From assembly GCA_963816795.1 (NCBI GenBank), contig CAWFLT010000014.1, positions 558,001 through 622,000 on the forward strand: a DNA stretch of 64,000 nt. The letters are read 5' to 3'. The first letter of the stretch is position 1, and each line of letters starts with the position of its first letter. A model generated the notes under the pieces. The model was not told where the DNA came from and made no database searches. It worked only from the letters and a program-made list of their open reading frames with translations. Positions 16,231 to 25,222 of this stretch are shown piece after piece. This stretch comes from CAWFLT01 sp963816795 (GTDB lineage: Bacteria > Acidobacteriota > Vicinamibacteria > Vicinamibacterales > SCN-69-37). A program made the translations under genes and the position numbers.

Positions 16231-17157
16231 ATGACTCGACGTCCCACGCTCGCCCATGTCGCGGCCGCTGCGTCGGCCGCTCTCGTTCTCACGGCGCCCG
16301 TGGGCTTCGGCGCCCAGCAGCGGGAGGTCAGGGAGCGCTCCATTGCGGTGAGCGTCGTGACGGGCGAAGACACCCCGCTCACCAACCTGACAGCCGCCGA
16401 TTTCACCATCCGTGAAGACGGGATCGTGCGCGAAGTCCTGCGCGCCTCGACGGCGCCGCTGCCCTCGCACCTGGTCCTGCTGGTCGACGACAGCCAGGTC
16501 ACGCAGACGTCGATCCAGTATCTGCGGACCGGGTTGACGACCTTCGTCAAACGCATCGCCGACGCCGCGCAGGGGCTCCCCGCCGAGGCGACACCGCAAT
16601 GGGCGATGACGACGTTCGGCGATCGGCCGACCAAGCGCGTCGAGTACAACCAGAGTGAGATTCCGATCCTGCGCGGCATCGAGCGGCTGTTCCACCAGAC
16701 CGGCGCCGGCTCCACGTTGATCGACGCGATCATCGAAACCACACGGGATTTGAGGAAGCTCGAGGCGGCGCGGCCGCTGATCGTCACGTTCGTCGCCGAA
16801 GACGGCCCCGAGTTCGGCAACCGGACACACAAGGACGTCGCGACGGCGCTCGAAGGCGTGAATGCGTCCCTGTGGGTGGTCGCGCTCCAGACCGGGTCCC
16901 AGAATGTCGGATCGACCGAGGCGCGCGAACGCGCGATCATCACCGGCGACGTCGTCAAGTGGAGCGGCGGGGCCACGAAGGTGGTGATTACGCCGCAGGC
17001 CATTGACGGCGGCTTCGTCTCGGTCGCCAACCAGATCCTCACGCGGTATTCGCTCACGTACGGCCGGCCCGAATCGTTGGTGCCGCCCTCGAAGCTCGAG
17101 GTGGCCGTCAAGCGTCGCGATGGCAAGGTGCGGTCAGCTCGATGGGCGGGCCGGTAA
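16231..17157 (+). CDS. Secreted VWFA-related protein, degenerate MIDAS
   Basis: A 308-residue protein with a signal peptide (AAAASAALVLTAPVGFGAQQ), a short 'ADFTIREDG' domain and a von Willebrand A-like domain: the acidobacterial VWFA-related family. The metal site normally reads DxSxS; here it is LLVDDSQVTQ (about residue 87), lacking the second Ser, so Mg2+ binding may be lost. Start ATG 16231 with GGGAG six bases ahead. The next gene is a paralogue starting 1 bp after its stop, so the two probably act together in the periplasm. Role unknown. Confidence 0.75.
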   Translation: MTRRPTLAHVAAAASAALVLTAPVGFGAQQREVRERSIAVSVVTGEDTPLTNLTAADFTIREDGIVREVLRASTAPLPSHLVLLVDDSQVTQTSIQYLRTGLTTFVKRIADAAQGLPAEATPQWAMTTFGDRPTKRVEYNQSEIPILRGIERLFHQTGAGSTLIDAIIETTRDLRKLEAARPLIVTFVAEDGPEFGNRTHKDVATALEGVNASLWVVALQTGSQNVGSTEARERAIITGDVVKWSGGATKVVITPQAIDGGFVSVANQILTRYSLTYGRPESLVPPSKLEVAVKRRDGKVRSARWAGR

Positions 17158-17158
17158 C

Positions 17159-18076
17159 ATGCGTCGGCCACTTGCGGCGATCGGGCTCGCGGTCATTCTG
17201 GCCGCGCTGCCGCTCGGCGCTGAACAGATCTTCCGGGGCGGCACAGATGTCGTCCTGCTGAGCGTCACGGTCCTGGACGGCGCCGGCCGTCTGATGTCCG
17301 GTCTCGAACGTGAGGACTTCCACGTGCTCGAGGACGGCGTGCCGCAGCAGATCACGAACTTCGCCCGCGATCATCAGCCGATTGCGCTCTCGCTGCTGAT
17401 CGACTCGAGCACGAGCATGGAGCCGAAGCTGGTGATCGCCCAGGAAGCGGCGATCGGTTTCGCGCGCCGGCTGTCGAAGAAGGACGTCGCGCAGATCATC
17501 GACTTCGACAGCCAGACCCAGATCTTGCAGACGTTCACCACCGACGAAAGCCTGCTCGAACGCGCCATCCGCCGCACGCGCGCCGGCGGCTCGACCTCGC
17601 TGTACAACGCGCTGTACGTCGGTCTGGACGAATTGAAGCGGCTGCAGGTGGCCACGACCGTCGACGAGATCCGGCGCCAGGCGATCGTGCTGCTCTCCGA
17701 TGGCGAAGATACGAGCAGCCTCAAGACATTCGAGGACGTGCTCGACAGCGCGAAACGATCCGAAGTGATCATCTACGCGATCAACCTCAAGGACCGTGAC
17801 GCGGGAACGAACTTGCGGTGGAACGAGTCGGAGTTCGTCATGCGATCGCTCACGCAGGAGACCGGCGGCCGCTCGTTTGTCGTCGAGGACGTCGCGCAAC
17901 TGCCGACGATCTACAGCCAGATCGCCGATGAGCTCGCCAATCAGTACACGATCGGCTACAACTCCAAGAACGCCAAGCGCGACGGCGCGTGGCGCCGCAT
18001 CGGCGTCCAGGTCATTCGCGGCGGCGCTCACGCCCGCACCAAAGCCGGATACTACGCCCCCAAGAACCGGAGTTAG
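17159..18076 (+). CDS. Secreted VWFA-related protein with intact MIDAS
   Basis: Paralogue of the preceding gene, 305 residues, with signal peptide (AAIGLAVILAALPLGA) and the same N-terminal 'REDFHVLEDGVPQQI' domain. The MIDAS motif is complete: LLIDSSTSM (about residue 83), with later ligands in the Thr of RTRAGGSTSLYNAL and the Asp of VLLSDGEDTSS. VWA domains bind protein partners through Mg2+. The pair intact/degenerate suggests a heteromeric unit (inference). Substrate or partner unknown. Confidence 0.8.
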   Translation: MRRPLAAIGLAVILAALPLGAEQIFRGGTDVVLLSVTVLDGAGRLMSGLEREDFHVLEDGVPQQITNFARDHQPIALSLLIDSSTSMEPKLVIAQEAAIGFARRLSKKDVAQIIDFDSQTQILQTFTTDESLLERAIRRTRAGGSTSLYNALYVGLDELKRLQVATTVDEIRRQAIVLLSDGEDTSSLKTFEDVLDSAKRSEVIIYAINLKDRDAGTNLRWNESEFVMRSLTQETGGRSFVVEDVAQLPTIYSQIADELANQYTIGYNSKNAKRDGAWRRIGVQVIRGGAHARTKAGYYAPKNRS

Positions 18077-18188
18077 CGCGGTTTGCACTTCGCGATACCA
18101 CAATAAGACGGCTCGCCGCTCCCGCCGTCGGCGCTGTCCTCGTGTGGCACAATGCGCCGATGGCATCCTGGTCTGTGAGTAGAGAGCG

Positions 18189-19733
18189 ATGAGCGGCCAG
18201 AGCGGCCGCGTCTTCATCATCGGCGCTGGTCCTGGCGATCCCGGATTGATGACCGCGCGCGGCGTCAAACTGCTGGCCGACGCGGATGTCGTCGTCTACG
18301 ACCGCGGAGTCGAAGCGGTGCTCCGCTGGGCGCGCGCCGATGCGGAACAGATCGCGGCCGGCGCCCCGGCGGAACGCGACACGGCACAGGACGCGATCTC
18401 GATGCTGCTCGCGGAAAAGGCGCGCGACGGTCATGTCGTCGCCCGGCTCAAGTGGGGCGACCCGTTCGTGTTCGACAGCGGCGCGAAAGAAGCGCTGTTC
18501 CTCCACGAGCAGGGCGTGTCCTTCGAAGTCGTGCCGGGCGTGGCGGCTGCCGTCGGGGGCCTCGCCTACGCCGGCATCCCGATCACCTACCCGGGCGCTG
18601 GCGATGCCATCGTGCTGCTGCGGGGGCACGAAGGCGAGGTCGATTCGATACCGGACGTGGACTGGGATGCGCTGGCGCGGATGGAGGGGACGATCGTCTG
18701 TTACGCCGGCGCGCGCCTCGTCCCGCGCGTGCTTTCGGCGCTCCTCGAGCACGGCCGCGCACCGGACGATTCGGCGGCGCTGATCTATCAGAGCACGCAT
18801 CCCGGCCAGCGCACGCTGGTCGGCACCATCGACGCGTTGATTCAGTCGACCAGCGCCGATCCGGAACCGACGACCGGACCGGCTCTCCTCGTGGTCGGTG
18901 AAGTCATCGGACTGCGCGACCATTTGCGATGGTTCGACGAACGGCCGCTGTTCGGCCGGCGGATCGTCGTCACGCGGTCACTCGAACAGGCTGAGGAACT
19001 GGTGGACGCGCTGGAGACGCTCGGGGCCCACGCCATCATCGCCCCGACGTTCCGGCTCGCGCCACCCGAGGACCCCGAAGCGGTCGATCGAGCCGCCGCG
19101 TCACTCGACAAGTACCACTGGGTCGTCTTCGAGTCGGCGACCGCCGTGACGCGCCTGCTTTCCGCCCTCCATCGCGGCCCGCGCGATCTGCGCGTGCTCG
19201 GCGGCGTCAGGGTCTGCGCCATCGGCCCCTCCACGGCGGATCGGCTGATCGCCGGCGGCATCAAACCCGACGTGATCATCCCCGAGTACCGCGTCGAGAG
19301 CATCAGCGATGCGCTCGCGAGCACCGGGCCGCTGAAAGGACAGCAGATCCTGGTCGTGCGCCCGGATCATCTGCGCGATGTCCTCGCGAGCGATCTGGCC
19401 AGCCGGGGCGCATCAGTGACCGATCTGATCGCGTATCGGACCGCGGCTGAGTCGCCCGACTCGCCTGCCGCTCAGGATCTCTATCGATCGCTGCTCGACA
19501 GCCGGATCGATGCCGTGCTCTTCACCAGTTCAACAGCCGTCCGTCGGTTCGCCGGCATCATCGGCGAGGAACAGGTGGCGGACCTGCTGAACACGACCGT
19601 CGTGGCCGCGATTGGTCCCGTGACCGCCGCAGCGGCCCGTGAACTGGGCATTCAACCGAAGGTCGTCCCGGACACTTACACGGTCCAGGGCCTCGTCCGC
19701 GCCGTCGTCGAGCACTTCGCGCGACGTCCGTAG
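18189..19733 (+). CDS. Fused uroporphyrinogen-III C-methyltransferase / uroporphyrinogen-III synthase (CobA-HemD)
   Basis: Residues 1-~245 are the SAM-dependent methyltransferase that makes precorrin-2 (GAGPGDPGLMT near the start; VPGVAAAVGGLAYAGIP in the middle). Residues ~250-514 are HemD, which cyclises hydroxymethylbilane (FESATAVTRLL, FTSSTAVRRF, AIGPVTAAAARELG). Together they channel uroporphyrinogen III towards sirohaem or cobalamin, or release it for haem. One oddity: the loop normally reading RLKGGDPF is RLKWGDPF here, and FGRG is FDSG; the methylase may have altered activity. Fusions of this order are known in Firmicutes and Acidobacteriota. No other tetrapyrrole gene is adjacent. 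Confidence 0.9.
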   Translation: MSGQSGRVFIIGAGPGDPGLMTARGVKLLADADVVVYDRGVEAVLRWARADAEQIAAGAPAERDTAQDAISMLLAEKARDGHVVARLKWGDPFVFDSGAKEALFLHEQGVSFEVVPGVAAAVGGLAYAGIPITYPGAGDAIVLLRGHEGEVDSIPDVDWDALARMEGTIVCYAGARLVPRVLSALLEHGRAPDDSAALIYQSTHPGQRTLVGTIDALIQSTSADPEPTTGPALLVVGEVIGLRDHLRWFDERPLFGRRIVVTRSLEQAEELVDALETLGAHAIIAPTFRLAPPEDPEAVDRAAASLDKYHWVVFESATAVTRLLSALHRGPRDLRVLGGVRVCAIGPSTADRLIAGGIKPDVIIPEYRVESISDALASTGPLKGQQILVVRPDHLRDVLASDLASRGASVTDLIAYRTAAESPDSPAAQDLYRSLLDSRIDAVLFTSSTAVRRFAGIIGEEQVADLLNTTVVAAIGPVTAAAARELGIQPKVVPDTYTVQGLVRAVVEHFARRP

Positions 19734-19772
19734 GGCGGCGCCGCGGCTCGTAACCCGAGCCGCGCTACGTAC

Positions 19773-20771
19773 CTACCCTCCGAAGTACGACGGCAGGGCC
19801 ATGTCGCGCATCGTGCGCAAGCCCGGTGCGGCCTGGAGGATCTTCGGGATCGAATTGACGGTGATCGCCGCCGTCGCAACGTCACCGTGCACGCCGCCGG
19901 CGATCTTCATCGAGAGATTCGGATTGCCGGTGACACGGGCGGCGTCGAAGGACTCGGGAGCGCCGAGATACGCCTCCATGTGCAGCCTGATGATCGGCTG
20001 CCCTTTCCGGTAGCCGACGCCATCCTGGATGATCCCGCACACCTGTCCTGGCTCGACGGTCAGGAACTGGCTGGTGACCTTTTTCTCGGCCATCTTCGGC
20101 GCGATCTCGTCCGTGACCTTGTCCAGCTTCCAGCCCATCGCGTCCGCAATCATCGTGATCGATTCGGCCAGGCCGACATGACGGACGGTGCCGCTCTTGA
20201 CCTTGTCCAGGAACTGCTCGCGCGTCAGGCCGGCGCCAATTTTCTGCTGGAACGGAAGACGCCGGATGCTGGCGTCCTGCACACGGTCCACCTCGATCGC
20301 GGTCACCGACTCGCAGACCCCCGTGAGCGCGATCGGCAGCGCGTCCATGGTGAACCCTGGATTGACACCGGTGCCGAGGACGGCGACCCGCGCACGTCGC
20401 GCCAGCGCATCGATCTTTTTCGCGGCCGCCCGGTTGCTCTTCACGGGATAGGCCAGCTCTTCGGTCGTGGACACGATCGGGACCTTCAGCTTGAGCACGG
20501 CCTCGAACTCTGGCACGACCTTCTTCAGCGACGAGCTCGTGCAGAGTACGGCCACGTCCGGGCGAACCGCTTTGATCGTGCGCGTGATGTCGTCCGTGAC
20601 TTTCACCCGCAGCGGGCGACCCAGACCCGCGACCTCGCCGAGGTCGCGACCGACCTTGGCCGGATCGATGTCGACGGCGCCGACGATGGTCAACCCTTTG
20701 CGATTGGCCACCTGACGGACTACGCCGGCGCCGATGGGACCAAGTCCGATATGCAACACCTTGATGGGCAC
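19773..20771 (-). CDS. NAD(P)-dependent dehydrogenase of the dihydrodipicolinate reductase / 2,4-diaminopentanoate dehydrogenase type
   Basis: A 332-residue cytoplasmic Rossmann enzyme: VLHIGLGPIGAGVVRQVA is the dinucleotide loop, and CTSS...VPIVSTTEELAYP matches the amino acid dehydrogenase fold. The segment RRLPFQQKIGAGLT is characteristic of the 2,4-diaminopentanoate dehydrogenase-like group. Substrate uncertain. I start at GTG 20771 because AGGAG lies seven bases upstream; the longer reading overlaps the divergent peptidase gene, leaving only 25 bp between the two starts. Confidence 0.75.
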   Translation of the reverse strand: MPIKVLHIGLGPIGAGVVRQVANRKGLTIVGAVDIDPAKVGRDLGEVAGLGRPLRVKVTDDITRTIKAVRPDVAVLCTSSSLKKVVPEFEAVLKLKVPIVSTTEELAYPVKSNRAAAKKIDALARRARVAVLGTGVNPGFTMDALPIALTGVCESVTAIEVDRVQDASIRRLPFQQKIGAGLTREQFLDKVKSGTVRHVGLAESITMIADAMGWKLDKVTDEIAPKMAEKKVTSQFLTVEPGQVCGIIQDGVGYRKGQPIIRLHMEAYLGAPESFDAARVTGNPNLSMKIAGGVHGDVATAAITVNSIPKILQAAPGLRTMRDMALPSYFGG

Positions 20772-20796
20772 GACATCACTCCTTGAACAAACGCCC

Positions 20797-22758
20797 ATGC
20801 TAGCATTGCCGCGACCGGCCTTCATGCGCAGCTTCCGTCTCATGCTGGTGCTGGCGGTGCTGCCGCTCGTCTCGGCCCCAGGGAGCGCCCGCCAGGAAGC
20901 GCCGGCCCGCTCGCCGCGCAACGCGAGCTATGTCATCGAGGCCGTGCTCGACCCTGCCACTCGCACTCTCACGGGCACTGGCCAGCTGACGTGGCGGAAC
21001 ATCTCGAAGATCCCCGCAACGGAGCTCCGGTTTCACCTGTACTGGAACGCCTGGCGAGACGCGCAGTCCAGCTGGATGCGCGAGTGGCACCTCGCGCGGA
21101 ATCAGCCGGTGGCAACGCCTCCCGCCAGCGACCTCGGCTCAATTGATGTGACACGCCTCATCGTCGCCGGCCAGGACGCCCTGCCGGCCGCGCGCTTCAT
21201 CGCGCCCGACGATGGGAACGCGCAGGATCGGACGGTCCTTCAAGTTCCTCTCGCGCGGCCGCTTGCTCCTGGCGAAACGGTCGCGATCGATCTCGGCTGG
21301 ACGTCGCGTGTGCCGCGGCCGTTCAGACGAGCGGGCGCAGTCGGCAACTACTTCTTCATCGCGCAGTGGTTTCCCAAGATCGGCGTGCTCGAAGACGCCG
21401 GCTGGAACTGTCACCAATTTCATGCCTCGACGGAGTTCTTTGCAGATTTCGGCGTCTATGACGTCAGCCTCACTGTGCCGTCCGGCTGGCTCGTCGGCGC
21501 CACGGGACGCGAACGCTCGAAGATCGATCTCGGCAACGGCACGACCACGCATCGTTACACCGAGACCGATGTCCACGACTTCGCCTGGACGACGAGCCCG
21601 GTCTTCGTCGAACGGCACGACCGGTTCGAAACGCCAGGCCTGCCGGCGGTGGATATCCGGTTGCTGCTGCAGCCCGAGCACACCGATCAGGCCGATCGCC
21701 ATTTCAGCGCCGCACGCGCGGCCCTGAAGCACTACGGTGAGTGGTTCGGACCGTACCCGTACGGCCACCTCACTATCGTCGATCCGATCGCCTCGTTCTC
21801 GGCCGCGCAGGGTGGGACGACGGGCGCGATGGAATATCCGACGCTGTTCACGGTCGGCACCAGGTGGTACGCGCCGTGGACTGAGATCGATCCGGAATCC
21901 CTCACCGTTCACGAAGCCGGTCACCAATGGTGGCACGGCATGGTGGCGACCAACGAGGTCGAACACGCGTGGATGGACGAAGGGCTCAACACCTTCGCTG
22001 AGGCCCGCGTCGTGGCGGCGGCCTGGCCGCACCGGTTCGTCGCCGTCAAACGGTATTTCGGAGAATTGATCCCGTGGTCGTTTGCCGACGTCCCGTGGTC
22101 TCGCGATCTCGACGGCGGTCATCTCGACTGGTATCGGCCGGCGGCGCGCGCCGACGTCCAATCGACCCCATCGTGGCAATACTGGCCGGGGTCGGCGCCC
22201 GAAATCACGTATCTGAAGACCGCGTTGTGGCTGGGGACACTCGAAAAGCAGCTCGGCTGGCCCACGCTCCAACGCATTCTCTCGACCTACTTTCAGCGCG
22301 GCGCCTTCCGGCATCCGACGCCCGAGGAGTTCTTCGCCATCGCCGGCGAGATCAGCGGCCGCGACCTGACCGCCTTCTTCGATGCGGTCCACCGCAGTTC
22401 TGCGACGTTCGACTACGGCGTCGCGCAAGTCACGACGGGGGTCGGTCAGCAGACCGTCGTCGTGCGACGATACGCCGACGGCGTGTTCCCGACCACGGTC
22501 CGCGTCCGCTTCGATGACGGCAAATCCGTTGATGAGGCGTGGGACGGCACCGCGCCGTGGCACGCGTTCCGGTATGCCACGCCGGCCCGGATCACGAGTG
22601 TCGAGGTGGACCCCGACCGCGTGCTGCTGCTCGATCTCAACTACACCAACAATTCGTGGACATCGCGGCCGGGCGCCACGGCGGCGTCCGGCAAGTGGGC
22701 GCTCCGCTGGCTGACCTGGCTCGAAGACGTCCTGCTCACGTATGCGTTCTTCGTCTGA
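20797..22758 (+). CDS. M1-family zinc metallopeptidase, exported
   Basis: A 653-residue aminopeptidase-type enzyme with a signal peptide (SFRLMLVLAVLPLVSAPGSA). The N-terminal beta domain is followed by the catalytic thermolysin-like domain; zinc ligands are in HEAGHQWWHG (about residue 371) and the Glu of WMDEGLNTFAE, and a GAMEYPTL segment stands for the GAMEN exopeptidase motif. It probably removes N-terminal residues from peptides in the periplasm. Start ATG 20797 chosen; ATG 20824 is possible. The gene overlaps the next by 17 bases. Confidence 0.88.
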   Translation: MLALPRPAFMRSFRLMLVLAVLPLVSAPGSARQEAPARSPRNASYVIEAVLDPATRTLTGTGQLTWRNISKIPATELRFHLYWNAWRDAQSSWMREWHLARNQPVATPPASDLGSIDVTRLIVAGQDALPAARFIAPDDGNAQDRTVLQVPLARPLAPGETVAIDLGWTSRVPRPFRRAGAVGNYFFIAQWFPKIGVLEDAGWNCHQFHASTEFFADFGVYDVSLTVPSGWLVGATGRERSKIDLGNGTTTHRYTETDVHDFAWTTSPVFVERHDRFETPGLPAVDIRLLLQPEHTDQADRHFSAARAALKHYGEWFGPYPYGHLTIVDPIASFSAAQGGTTGAMEYPTLFTVGTRWYAPWTEIDPESLTVHEAGHQWWHGMVATNEVEHAWMDEGLNTFAEARVVAAAWPHRFVAVKRYFGELIPWSFADVPWSRDLDGGHLDWYRPAARADVQSTPSWQYWPGSAPEITYLKTALWLGTLEKQLGWPTLQRILSTYFQRGAFRHPTPEEFFAIAGEISGRDLTAFFDAVHRSSATFDYGVAQVTTGVGQQTVVVRRYADGVFPTTVRVRFDDGKSVDEAWDGTAPWHAFRYATPARITSVEVDPDRVLLLDLNYTNNSWTSRPGATAASGKWALRWLTWLEDVLLTYAFFV

Positions 22759-23788
22759 ACGCCGAGCCGGCAGGCCGAGGGCGACTGTACTCGGCGCCTT
22801 CCTCGAAGGCTGGCGGCGCGTCTTGCAGGCGCCGGCGCTCACGGCGTCGGTGCTCGGCCTCACGCTGCTGCTCGCGTTGCCGCTCGCGATGACGCTCCGG
22901 GGCATGCTCGACGAGCACCTGGGCGCGAGCCTCGAGGCGGACCGCGCGGCGGCAGGATGGAACGCCGGGTGGGCGGCCGAGTTCGCCGCGCAGGCGCAAG
23001 GGCTGGGCCGCACGTTCACCCATGAAATCCTCGGGTTCGGAGGCACGCTGGCAAACATCAGCGGGCTCTTCGATGCGCGACGGCTCAATCCGGCGATCGC
23101 CGGTGCCGTCGCCGCCTATCTCGTCGTGTGGATCTTCCTCTCCGGAGGGATCCTCGATCGCCTCGCTCGAGCGCGTCCGGTCGGCACGGCGGCGTTCTTC
23201 GGCGCCTGCGGTGTCTACTTCTTCCGATTCCTCCGTCTCGGCGTTGTCATCGGGGCAGCGTACTGGGGGCTCTTCCACTGGCTGCATCCGCTGCTGTTCG
23301 ACGGGCTCTATGACGCGGCAGTCCGCGACATGACGAGCGAGCGCCAGGCCATCTTGCTTCGCGCCAGTCTGTATCTGCTGTTCGCCGGCGCCCTCGCCAC
23401 GATCAACGTCGCCGCCGACTTCGCCAAAGTCCGGGCGGTTGTCGAAGATCGCCGCAGCATGATTGCCGCGCTTGGGGCGTCGCTGCGGTTCATTCGGCGC
23501 CGCCCATGGCGCGTCGGCGGCTTGTACCTGCTCAACGTGATCGCCCTGCTCGTCATCCTGAGGTTGTGGCTTCAGGTGGCGCCGGCGGCGACCGCGCCTG
23601 TGTGGTGGGCCTTCCTCGTTTCGCAGGTCTACCTCCTGGCACGGGTGTGGGCCAGGCTCTCGTTCATCGCCTCGGAAGTCGCATTCTTCCAGGGCGAGCT
23701 GGCGCACGCCGACTACACGGCGTTGCCGGAGCCCGTGTGGCCCGACTCGCCGGCGGCCGAGGCGATCGAGAATCTGAACGGGAAGTAG
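22742..23788 (+). CDS. Polytopic membrane protein of unknown function
   Basis: Not recognised. A 348-residue protein with about six hydrophobic segments (for example SVLGLTLLLALPLAMTL, AVAAYLVVWIFLSGGILD and LYLLFAGALATINVAADFAK) and Arg-rich loops. It begins inside the end of the M1 peptidase gene, so the two are translationally coupled and the product may assist or anchor that peptidase (inference). Confidence 0.65.
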   Translation: MRSSSERRAGRPRATVLGAFLEGWRRVLQAPALTASVLGLTLLLALPLAMTLRGMLDEHLGASLEADRAAAGWNAGWAAEFAAQAQGLGRTFTHEILGFGGTLANISGLFDARRLNPAIAGAVAAYLVVWIFLSGGILDRLARARPVGTAAFFGACGVYFFRFLRLGVVIGAAYWGLFHWLHPLLFDGLYDAAVRDMTSERQAILLRASLYLLFAGALATINVAADFAKVRAVVEDRRSMIAALGASLRFIRRRPWRVGGLYLLNVIALLVILRLWLQVAPAATAPVWWAFLVSQVYLLARVWARLSFIASEVAFFQGELAHADYTALPEPVWPDSPAAEAIENLNGK

Positions 23789-23814
23789 AGACACAACGTT
23801 ATAGTCATCAAGAT

Positions 23815-24567
23815 ATGTCGAATCGTGCGGACAAGATTGCGTCGTGGCTGCGGGATCAGGCGTCAGCTGCCGGGGCTCGCGGGTTCGTGTTTGGACTGAG
23901 CGGAGGCATCGACTCCGCGGTGGTCGCGCGGTTGTGCCAGTTGGCGACGCCGCAGCGTGTGCTCGGCGTCCTTCTGCCCTGCTACAGCCATTCGCTCGAC
24001 GAGGAGGACGCCCGGCTCGTCGGCTCGACATTCAGCATCCCGGTCGCGCGGGTCGACCTCGCCGCGACGTTCGACGCGCTGACTGAATCGCTGCACCAGG
24101 CCGTGAAAGGGGTGCCGACGCACGTCTCGGTCGTCGACATCAAACAGCAACTGCCCGAAGCGAACGTCAAGCCGCGGCTGCGCATGACGTCGCTCTACTT
24201 CATCGCCAACTCGCTGAACTACCTGGTCGCAGGCACCGGCAACCGCAGCGAGATCACGCTCGGCTACTACACGAAGTACGGCGACGGGGGCGTGGACGTG
24301 CTGCCGATTGGCGAGTTGCTCAAGAGCGAAGTCCGCACGCTCGCCACCGAGCTCGGCGTGCCCAAGCGAGTGGTGGACAAGGCGCCCTCTGCGGGCCTCT
24401 GGGTCGGCCAGACCGACGAAGAAGAGATGGGATTCAGTTACGACACGCTCGAGCAGTACCTGACCGTCGGGGCCTCTGCCGTTGATGCGGCCGTGGCGCA
24501 ACGCATCGAACGGCTTCGATCAGCGTCCAATCACAAGCGTGCGCTGCCGCCGATTGCGCCGGTGTAG
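23815..24567 (+). CDS. nadE: NH3-dependent NAD+ synthetase
   Basis: A 250-residue cytoplasmic enzyme that amidates nicotinate adenine dinucleotide with ammonia and ATP, the last step of NAD+ synthesis. The PP-loop motif FGLSGGIDSAVVARL lies near residue 29, the substrate loop is GTGNRSEITLGYYTKYGD, and KAPSAGLWVGQTDEEEMGFSY is the conserved C-terminal motif. There is no glutaminase domain. TATAGT at 23800-23805 is 10 bases before ATG 23815 and there is no Shine-Dalgarno sequence, so a leaderless mRNA is likely. The repeat array after it probably ends transcription. Confidence 0.95.
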   Translation: MSNRADKIASWLRDQASAAGARGFVFGLSGGIDSAVVARLCQLATPQRVLGVLLPCYSHSLDEEDARLVGSTFSIPVARVDLAATFDALTESLHQAVKGVPTHVSVVDIKQQLPEANVKPRLRMTSLYFIANSLNYLVAGTGNRSEITLGYYTKYGDGGVDVLPIGELLKSEVRTLATELGVPKRVVDKAPSAGLWVGQTDEEEMGFSYDTLEQYLTVGASAVDAAVAQRIERLRSASNHKRALPPIAPV

Positions 24568-24672
24568 CAATGGGGCAATGGGGCAATGAGGCAATGGGGC
24601 AATGGGGCAATGGGGCAATGGGGCAATGAAGTGCATTGGCCCATTGCCTCATTGGCTCATTGCCCCATTGCA
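24568..24672. repeat. GGGGCAAT octamer array, inverted
   Basis: About eight tandem GGGGCAAT/GAGGCAAT units face ATTGGCCC/ATTGCCTC/ATTGCCCC units across a short centre, making a very long hairpin between the convergent nadE and pilin genes. It is the same family as 13063-13152 and may serve as a two-way terminator. Confidence 0.9.
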
Positions 24673-24681
24673 AGCGCTCTT

Positions 24682-25200
24682 CTACTGAATCGGCGTCGCC
24701 GGGGCTGTAAACGGCTCGGTCGGGGCGGTGGCGCTATATAGCTGCCAGACCGTGTTGCTGGCGTTCACCGAGAACGAGCGCGTGCCGGTCGTGTTGAACG
24801 TCTGTGGCACCCCGGTCGCGATGTAGTTGGTGATCGTCGCCGTGCCATTGCAATCGGTCGGCCCGGCTGCCGATCCTGCTCCGGCTCCGAGGGTGAAGTT
24901 GTAGCCGCTCTTCGCCGGGGTGGCGCTCATGCCGAGGTCGGCGGAGATGAAGCTCTCACCCGTGCCGCCCGGCGCCGTGCCGAGAACGACGTAGCTCGCC
25001 GCGAATGCACCTGAGCCGCACGAGGCCGAATAGCCCACCTGCGCGACGCTCGTCGTCTTGAGCGAGACGATCGCCGACGTCTCGTTGCCGGTCATCCGTG
25101 CCTTCAACAGGCCGGGCACGGCGATCGCGGCGATGATGCTGATGATCGCGACGACAATCAGCAACTCGATGAGCGTGAATCCCTGGTCCCTGCGGTTCAT
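24682..25200 (-). CDS. Type IV pilin-like (pseudopilin) protein
   Basis: A 172-residue prepilin: short basic leader, then the processing site QGFTLIELLIVVAIISIIAA, in which peptidase cuts after Gly and the Glu at +5 is kept. The globular part has a Cys pair (SCGSG...TDCNG) that could form the D-loop. ATG 25200 is preceded by GGGGAGAAG. No pilus assembly gene is near, so it is an orphan subunit, either a pilin or a type II secretion pseudopilin. It follows the gamma-glutamyltranspeptidase gene by 22 bp. Confidence 0.88.
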   Translation of the reverse strand: MNRRDQGFTLIELLIVVAIISIIAAIAVPGLLKARMTGNETSAIVSLKTTSVAQVGYSASCGSGAFAASYVVLGTAPGGTGESFISADLGMSATPAKSGYNFTLGAGAGSAAGPTDCNGTATITNYIATGVPQTFNTTGTRSFSVNASNTVWQLYSATAPTEPFTAPATPIQ

Positions 25201-25222
25201 AGCTGACTTCTCCCCTGATTCT

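Noticed and set aside
24568..24672. Octamer array as a CRISPR or origin iteron
   Set aside because: No spacers, no AT-rich region, no dnaA boxes; the two arms are complements, as in a hairpin.
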